Assembly (NCBI GenBank): GCA_003225595.1
Contig: QIAR01000052.1
Coordinates: 1 to 9,642 of the forward strand
Length of the DNA: 9,642 bases
Reading direction: 5' to 3'
DNA from: Acidobacteriota bacterium
GTDB taxonomy: Bacteria > Acidobacteriota > Terriglobia > Terriglobales > Acidobacteriaceae
Position numbers and translations under genes: made by a program. The number at the start of each line of letters is the position of its first letter. Position 1 is the stretch's first letter. Below the pieces are notes generated by a model. That model was given only the letters and a program-made list of their open reading frames with translations. It was not told the DNA's origin and ran no database searches. This document shows positions 5,141 through 9,642 of the stretch, piece by piece.

Positions 5141-7336
5141 TCAGTCGTGCCGAGGTTTTTTCCCCGTCCCACTTGCAATCCCGACGTCTGCCGCGTGTTG
5201 GGTGGCGTTGAGAATCTCCTTCTCGACAACTGGCAGAACAACCTCCACGACAGTGCCGGAATCGCTGGAATGGATTCGCATATACCCGCCGAGCTGCGTG
5301 ATTCGTTCGCGCATGCCTCGAATGCCTACGCCCAGCATAACTGGCATCTTCCCGGTTCCTGCAGTGAGGATCTCGGAAGGCATACCCCTACCCTGGTCCG
5401 CAACGGTGAGGGTCACTTGGTTCGCATCTCTAGCAATCTGAATTTTGGCTATTGAACTCCCGGAGTGACGATGGATGTTGGTTAGGCATTCCTGCACAAT
5501 ACGAAAAACAGCCATCTCGAAGTCTCGTGAAAGCCGCCCTACTTGAGGCGAGAGATTCAGATCGACGTTAATCTTGCTGCGTGCCTTGAATCCGTCCAGG
5601 TACCACTGCAGCGCAAAATCCAGTCCGACCTCATCCAACAGAGGTGGGTGCAATAAATAGGAAACCGTGCGCATTTCCTCCAGAACTTGCTCGGTCAAAC
5701 GTATGCACTGCGAGAGCATCTGTGAGGCATTTGAATCCAGCTCCTTTGCCCTTTGTTGGATTAGAGCCAAGTTCATTTGCAATGCGACAAGGTTCTGGCC
5801 CGTGCCGTCGTGCAATTCGCGGGCTATCCGACGGCGTTCCTCGTCCTGCAAGGACAATAAACGGCCGGAAAGCTCGCGAAGATCCTCCTCTGCCCGCTTG
5901 CGATCAGTGATATCGGTATTGATCTGCAGCCATCCCACGGGCGTACCATTCTGGTCACGCCACAACGTCCAGCGGCTGGCCACCGTAATACGGCGGCCAT
6001 TGCGGGTCTTGTGTACGAGTTCTCCCTCCCAACTCCCCTCATGGAAAAGCGTCAGCTTGATTTCTTCAAATGGCACCGGAAATTTGGTTTGCAATAATTT
6101 GCCCAGGCCCTGTGTCACAGCTTCCTGCTTCGTCCACCCGTACAACCGTTCCGCACCTTTGTTCCAATATGAGATGGTGCCGTCCAGACTGCGTATAAGA
6201 ATGGCATCGGTCGCCAGATCAAGGAGGTCGGACTGCTCTTTCAGCTTCAATGTTTGTCGTTCGAGGGCCTCCTGCGTCTGAATACGTTCGTTGATCTCCG
6301 CTTGAAGAGCGAGATTGGATTCCGCCAGTTCGGCAGTGCGTTCTCCAATCCGCGTTTCCAAGTAGTCGTGTGCCTCTTGTAACGAGTACTGAGCCTGCTT
6401 GAGCGCCGTGAGCGCTCTTTCCTTGTCCCTAAAGGCTTCCCCGATGTGCCTGCGTTCGGTCACTACCGCAGCCAAGATCAGTCCGGTGATCGAAGTGACT
6501 GCGATGAAGAATTGCAGCAAGGCAGCATTGTGCAGCGCATTGCGTTCAATGAATGGTCCGTGCCCTTGTGCTGTGCCCCAAACTGCGATGGCAGCCGTGA
6601 GGAAACTCGCCACGGTGGACCCCGCAATGCCGAAACGAATCGCAGCCCAGATGACGAAAGGAAAAATGACGAAGGCTAACACGTCATCACGTATGGCCAG
6701 CCCCATCCGCCCGCCAAAAATCGCGAGACAGGTGACAACCAGCCCAATCGATAACGTGAGTAGCTCGATCCACCGGAAACCTGTGACAGACTTACCCAGC
6801 TGTCCGCCGGCTAGGAGGAGTGGGGCTATGATCAGCACTCCGATAGCATCGCCGAGCCACCAAACCGGCCATGCTGAACCAAAATTGGACCAGGGCTGTA
6901 CGCCTGCAAGGAAGAGACTAGTGACTCCCGCCGAAGCCGCAAGGGTCGTGCCCACAAATGCAGGCAGCGTTACTAGGCCAAGGACATCCCGCAACCGGAC
7001 GAGAGACGGCTTGAACTCCGTAAATCGGCGCAAGAGGTATGCGCCGACGAGAGCGCTTGAGGTACTCCCCAATGCGATGGCCAGAGTTGGCCAACGCGGT
7101 ATTGGCGTCAGAAAGTTCACCAGAAAAGACGCCAATGCAATACTCGGCCACATGCGGTAGCCCCACAGAAGCACCGCTGCCAGCGCGATGCCCGCGGGCG
7201 GCCAGATTGGTGAGACATTACCGCTGGTGAACGGCACGGAGAGTCCCACCTTGCCACCGATGAAACACAATACGAAGGTGACCGCAAGCCTTGAAAAATA
7301 TTGCGGTCTCAGAAATTGCTGCCGGCTCGCTTGCAT
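5141..7336 (-). CDS. MASE1-PAS sensor histidine kinase (NarL/DegS type, HisKA_3)
   Basis: The protein has 731 residues from the ATG at 7336. Order of parts: a MASE1 membrane sensor with about eight helices (15-295, with the hallmark WPPAGIALAA near 45-54), a coiled-coil linker (about 298-370), a PAS domain (about 370-483, with LDLATDAI and ending in TDITDRK), a HisKA_3 dimerisation helix with phosphoacceptor H509 in ARELHDGTGQ, and a HATPase domain with N620 in the N box (ECLTNIHRHS), DQGRG at 647-651 and GVGIRGM at 669-675. It should autophosphorylate and pass phosphate to a LuxR/NarL-type regulator, but no such gene is in this window, so it is an orphan locally. The ATG at 7345 touches the AAAAGGG motif directly, whereas the ATG at 7336 lies 9 bases from it; I therefore prefer 7336. 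Upstream lies an operator-like inverted repeat. The ligand sensed is unknown. Confidence 0.93.
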   Translation of the reverse strand: MQASRQQFLRPQYFSRLAVTFVLCFIGGKVGLSVPFTSGNVSPIWPPAGIALAAVLLWGYRMWPSIALASFLVNFLTPIPRWPTLAIALGSTSSALVGAYLLRRFTEFKPSLVRLRDVLGLVTLPAFVGTTLAASAGVTSLFLAGVQPWSNFGSAWPVWWLGDAIGVLIIAPLLLAGGQLGKSVTGFRWIELLTLSIGLVVTCLAIFGGRMGLAIRDDVLAFVIFPFVIWAAIRFGIAGSTVASFLTAAIAVWGTAQGHGPFIERNALHNAALLQFFIAVTSITGLILAAVVTERRHIGEAFRDKERALTALKQAQYSLQEAHDYLETRIGERTAELAESNLALQAEINERIQTQEALERQTLKLKEQSDLLDLATDAILIRSLDGTISYWNKGAERLYGWTKQEAVTQGLGKLLQTKFPVPFEEIKLTLFHEGSWEGELVHKTRNGRRITVASRWTLWRDQNGTPVGWLQINTDITDRKRAEEDLRELSGRLLSLQDEERRRIARELHDGTGQNLVALQMNLALIQQRAKELDSNASQMLSQCIRLTEQVLEEMRTVSYLLHPPLLDEVGLDFALQWYLDGFKARSKINVDLNLSPQVGRLSRDFEMAVFRIVQECLTNIHRHSGSSIAKIQIARDANQVTLTVADQGRGMPSEILTAGTGKMPVMLGVGIRGMRERITQLGGYMRIHSSDSGTVVEVVLPVVEKEILNATQHAADVGIASGTGKKPRHD

Positions 7337-7393
7337 GAGATGCATCCCTTTTGGACTTGAAGCCAGGCGCAGATTCTTGCAGCTTTACATAAG

Positions 7394-7427
7394 ACGACAA
7401 ATTCTGCCATAGATAACTGGTTGTCGT
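7394..7427. promoter_or_regulatory. Operator-like inverted heptamer ACGACAA-N20-TTGTCGT
   Basis: ACGACAA at 7394-7400 and its exact complement TTGTCGT at 7421-7427 are 27 bases apart start to start. They lie about 60-90 bases upstream of the kinase start codon. A third copy, within GACGACAAA, is at 7592-7600. This spacing and position suit a dimeric or paired transcription factor site, such as a NarL-type regulator with heptamer half-sites. The regulator is unknown and the assignment is inference. Confidence 0.35.
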
Positions 7428-7630
7428 TTCGCGTACACCCAGTTCCGAGGAAGTAAGTTACTAGGCCTGATCCAACCTAGACTGAGGCACGTAATGCAGT
7501 GTTTTACCGGGTTATCAAATCGATCACAGCGCCCAATACAACATTGTCTCCCAGGTGGGCCGGCAAGCGCACCGATGCTACCCGAAGCCGCGACGACAAA
7601 GTCTTACGCTGGCCTGAACCCCTGCCACAA

Positions 7631-7647
7631 CAATAGCTAAGCTATTG
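7631..7647. promoter_or_regulatory. Perfect 17-bp palindrome CAATAGCT-A-AGCTATTG
   Basis: The arms are 8 bases each around a single central A. It lies 17 bases beyond the stop codon of the minus-strand HIT gene. As RNA it gives a seven-pair, AT-rich hairpin with a three-base loop. On the minus strand the hairpin is followed by TTGTGG rather than a clean U run, so it is a weak terminator at best. A protein-binding palindrome is the alternative. Confidence 0.4.
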
Positions 7648-7663
7648 AACTCGTGAATTGGCG

Positions 7664-8005
7664 TTATCCAGGCGGCCAGCGCAGACTTCGGCCCCCAATC
7701 AGGTGCACGTGCAGGTGAAACACAGATTGTCCAGCGTTGGGGCCAACATTAAGAACGGTACGGTAGCCGTCTTCGATTCCGCGCTGGCGGGCGATGTGTG
7801 CCGCCACAAGATGACATCGGCCCAACAGTTCAGCATCCTCTACTTGTGCTTCTTTCAAACCGCGGATGTGTTTCTTGGGAATGACGAGCACATGGGTTGG
7901 CCCTTGTGGATTGATGTCGTCGAAGGCGTAGGTGTGCTCGTCTTCATAGACTTTCTTGGCGGAGATTTCACCACTAATAATTCGGCAGAACAGACAGGTA
8001 TTCAT
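7664..8005 (-). CDS. hinT: HIT family (HinT-like) nucleotide phosphoramidase/hydrolase
   Basis: This is a complete 113-residue HIT protein of normal length. The N-terminus CLFCRIISGEI carries the cysteine pair common in bacterial HinT/PKCI-type members. The catalytic histidine triad is HLHVH followed by LIGG near residues 97-104. A C-terminal GRSLRWPPG matches the usual HinT ending, which helps substrate selectivity. Family members cleave adenosine phosphoramidates and related aminoacyl-adenylates in the cytoplasm. The ATG at 8005 has no clear Shine-Dalgarno sequence but fits the family start exactly. The gene stands alone and is divergent from the ion-channel gene across about 285 bases. Confidence 0.95.
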   Translation of the reverse strand: MNTCLFCRIISGEISAKKVYEDEHTYAFDDINPQGPTHVLVIPKKHIRGLKEAQVEDAELLGRCHLVAAHIARQRGIEDGYRTVLNVGPNAGQSVFHLHVHLIGGRSLRWPPG

Positions 8006-8290
8006 GGCGCGAGTTCAAAGCCTTCAAATTTGAGCTTCGAGTTCGGTCGGGGCGGCAAAACAGTCTCGAGAAGCCTTACTAATATACATCGGGGTTGTGA
8101 TTATGCTTGCGGCACTAAAATGCCGGCGGGGTGGTCACGGGTCATCCTCGATCGTCTTGTTGGTCGGTGGTTTTGCGTAGGCTAGAACTATTCAAGCCAA
8201 GGCTATGATGTGAGACCATCACGCCCCAAATTGTTGCTCTGAATCTGCTACCATCTCTCGCTCATCAAGTTTTTGTGTGCAAGAACCTCG

Positions 8291-9433
8291 ATGCACATGC
8301 TCGGCGCCATTTTCGGGATCGTTATCATCCTCATCGTCCTGCTGGACGCATTTGAGACGGTCGTTCTTCCGCGCCGCATCAAACGTTCGTTCCGGCTGAC
8401 CTCCTGGTTCTATCGTCATACCTGGATTCCATGGCTGAAGATTTCGGACCACATTCAGTCACCCAGTCGACGCGAAGCTTTCCTCAGCTACTTCGGGCCG
8501 CTCTCGATTCTTGTGCTGCTGATCTTTTGGGCGGCTGGTCTGATCCTCAGTTTCGCATTGCTGCAGTACGGGCTCGGCGAACATGTGCAACTTGGCAGTG
8601 AACCCATCACATTCGGACGGCTGTTGTATTTGAGCGGGGAAACTTTTTTCACGCTGGGCCTTGGCGACATCACACCTGTTTCGGGGATCGCACGGGCTCT
8701 GACGGTTATGGAAGGCGGCATGGGCTTCGCCTTTCTGGGTGTGGTCATAGGATACCTGCCAACGATTTATTCCTCATTTTCCAAGCGGGAGATTGAGATC
8801 TCGCTGCTGGATGCACGCGCCGGCTCGCCGCCTAGTGCTTCGGAGTTGCTGGCGCGACTAGGCTGCTGTCCCGATCAGGGAGTGCTCGATTCGATCTTGC
8901 GCGATTGGGAACGCTGGGCCGCCGAGATTCTGGAGAGCCATCTCTCGTATCCCGTGCTGAGCTTTTTCCGCTCGCAACATGGCAATCAATCGTGGCTGGC
9001 GGCACTGACAACCATTCTCGACACGACCTCTTTAATCATGATCGGGATAAACAACATTCGACCCGAGCAGGCGCAGTTGACGTTTGCGATGGCGCGTCAT
9101 GCTGTGGTGGATTTGGCTCAGGTTGTGAACGCGCATTACGATCCTCATGATCCTGACCGGCTGCCCGCGAAGGAAATGGCTCGCCTCAATAAAACGCTGG
9201 CCGAGCATGGCTTGAGGCTTCATGACGGCGACGAAGCAGAGGCGACGCTGGCACATCTGCGATCGCTTTATGAACCGTATGTCTGCGGCCTGGCGCGCAA
9301 CCTGCGCCTCACCTTGCCTGAATGGATTCGAAGTGAGAAAAAGAAAGACAATTGGCAGGGAGGACCATGGGACCGGCTTATTCAAGCCAAACCTTTAGCT
9401 GAACGAACGCGGGCCGCGGACGAGCACTTCTAA
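8291..9433 (+). CDS. Potassium-channel-like membrane protein with large cytoplasmic domain
   Basis: The protein has 380 residues from ATG 8291. It has a membrane helix at about 4-22, a second at 68-93, a pore loop at 112-130 and a third helix at 132-157, so it resembles the Ion_trans_2 / two-helix channel fold with an extra N-terminal helix. The selectivity filter reads TLGLGD (121-126) instead of TVGYGD; GLGD is known in some second pore loops of animal two-pore K+ channels, so K+ conduction is plausible but not certain. Residues about 160-380 are soluble and mostly helical, with no RCK/TrkA nucleotide-binding motif that I can see. The start is uncertain: ATG codons at 8291 and 8297 and a TTG at 8273 are in frame, with no strong ribosome-binding site. 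A TATGAT at 8204-8209 resembles a -10 box but lacks a good -35 partner. Confidence 0.85.
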   Translation: MHMLGAIFGIVIILIVLLDAFETVVLPRRIKRSFRLTSWFYRHTWIPWLKISDHIQSPSRREAFLSYFGPLSILVLLIFWAAGLILSFALLQYGLGEHVQLGSEPITFGRLLYLSGETFFTLGLGDITPVSGIARALTVMEGGMGFAFLGVVIGYLPTIYSSFSKREIEISLLDARAGSPPSASELLARLGCCPDQGVLDSILRDWERWAAEILESHLSYPVLSFFRSQHGNQSWLAALTTILDTTSLIMIGINNIRPEQAQLTFAMARHAVVDLAQVVNAHYDPHDPDRLPAKEMARLNKTLAEHGLRLHDGDEAEATLAHLRSLYEPYVCGLARNLRLTLPEWIRSEKKKDNWQGGPWDRLIQAKPLAERTRAADEHF

Positions 9434-9489
9434 AAAATTGCATTTCTGTAGAAAACGCCGTTTGCTCCGTCTGCGTGCCCTCAATGGGT

Positions 9490-9521
9490 CGTCTCTCCAG
9501 AGGGAGACGTTGCGAGCAACG
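9490..9521. repeat. Two tandem hairpins after the ion-channel gene
   Basis: CGTCTCTC (9490-9497) pairs with GGGAGACG (9502-9509) over a four-base loop CAGA, with one G-T pair. Directly adjoining, CGTTGC (9508-9513) pairs with GCAACG (9516-9521) over GA. The two stems share CG at 9508-9509. No T run follows on either strand, so it is not a classical intrinsic terminator. It may be a repetitive-element unit, a transcript-end stabiliser or a small structured RNA. Confidence 0.5.
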
Positions 9522-9574
9522 GCTCTAGAACATGCAATCGGAAGTTCCTCTGATTTGTTAACATCCTCTTTTCC

Positions 9575-9642
9575 ATGAAACACCTTGGGGAAAACGTGGT
9601 GCGCATCGAAGCGGAAGCGCTGCGCGAACTGGCGGACCGCAT
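9575..9642 (+). CDS. Probable KpsF/GutQ-family arabinose-5-phosphate isomerase, N-terminal fragment
   Basis: The frame opens at ATG 9575 and runs off the window after 22 codons. An in-frame stop at 9551-9553 rules out a longer N-terminus. The segment VVRIEAEALRELADR closely resembles the first helix of KpsF/GutQ/KdsD-type SIS-domain isomerases, where an IEAEAL..LA.R pattern precedes the sugar-phosphate-binding domain. That enzyme converts ribulose 5-phosphate to arabinose 5-phosphate for Kdo and lipopolysaccharide synthesis. Other SIS-domain proteins begin similarly, and only 22 residues are visible. The upstream bases are pyrimidine-rich with no ribosome-binding site. Confidence 0.5.
   Translation, partial: MKHLGENVVRIEAEALRELADR

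Larger units (their letters stand above)
7346..7663. other. Non-coding gap upstream of the kinase and beyond the HIT gene
   Basis: This gap follows the end of the HIT gene and precedes the kinase start, both on the minus strand. It holds the kinase ribosome-binding site (AAAAGGG on the minus strand, at about 7346-7352), an ACGACAA inverted repeat (7394-7427), smaller symmetric elements (AGTAA-G-TTACT at 7452-7462 and CTAGG...CCTAG at 7461-7480) and a 17-bp palindrome (7631-7647). No coding frame is convincing. No unambiguous -35/-10 pair stands out, but the kinase promoter should be within it. Confidence 0.5.

Noticed and set aside
6399..7160. 253-codon plus-strand open frame
   Set aside because: It lies opposite the membrane part of the sensor kinase, which has clear domain motifs; the composition is Ser/Arg/Pro-rich with no family resemblance.
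8110..8125. Hairpin CGGCA-CTAAAA-TGCCG upstream of the channel gene
   Set aside because: Only five pairs, no T run, and no sign of a riboswitch or operator.
7658..8185. 175-codon plus-strand open frame
   Set aside because: It is antisense to the complete HIT gene; no motif of its own.
9395..9583. 62-codon minus-strand open frame over the tandem hairpins
   Set aside because: It overlaps the channel gene end and repeat-like hairpins; no ribosome-binding site or family match.

Overview
This is a bacterial chromosome segment of moderately high GC. Its signalling genes and sparse gene layout look like an Acidobacteriota-type soil bacterium (Terriglobia-like). That assignment is an inference from protein style only; there is no rRNA or tRNA in the window to anchor it.

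Layout. (a) 3-664: the 3' part of a CPBP intramembrane protease. A one-base frameshift in a G run splits off its last membrane helix. (b) 665-1547: a decayed mobile-element zone. It holds an IstB-like (IS21 family) C-terminal remnant, a compact set of inverted repeats, and the C-terminal fragment of a P4-type phage/plasmid primase-helicase, both coding remnants on the minus strand. (c) 1544-2473, minus: a nine-helix conserved membrane protein of unknown function. (d) 2668-3936, plus: an EAL-HDOD signalling protein. (e) 3937-4391: a non-coding stretch with repeat-like CTCTGC..GCGG units. (f) 4392-5033, plus: a Gly/Arg-rich tail joined to a receiver-like domain. (g) 5141-7336, minus: a MASE1-PAS-NarL/DegS-type sensor histidine kinase with no response regulator gene beside it. 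(h) 7346-7663: a non-coding stretch with an operator-like inverted repeat upstream of the kinase and a perfect 17-bp palindrome beyond the HIT gene. (i) 7664-8005, minus: a HIT/HinT nucleotide hydrolase. (j) 8291-9433, plus: an ion channel with a GLGD filter and a large cytoplasmic domain. (k) 9434-9574: a gap with two tandem hairpins. (l) 9575-end, plus: the first codons of a probable KpsF/GutQ-type sugar-phosphate isomerase.

How the genes fit together. Most genes stand alone on alternating strands, and no real operon is visible. Three signal-transduction proteins (EAL-HDOD, receiver-like protein, sensor kinase) sit next to each other, but orientation and spacing give no direct evidence that they form one pathway. 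I see no complete novel defence, CRISPR or biosynthetic system. The points that most deserve a second look are the CPBP frameshift, the mobile-element graveyard with its repeat quartet, the RG-rich pseudo-receiver, and the symmetric sites around the kinase and HIT genes.
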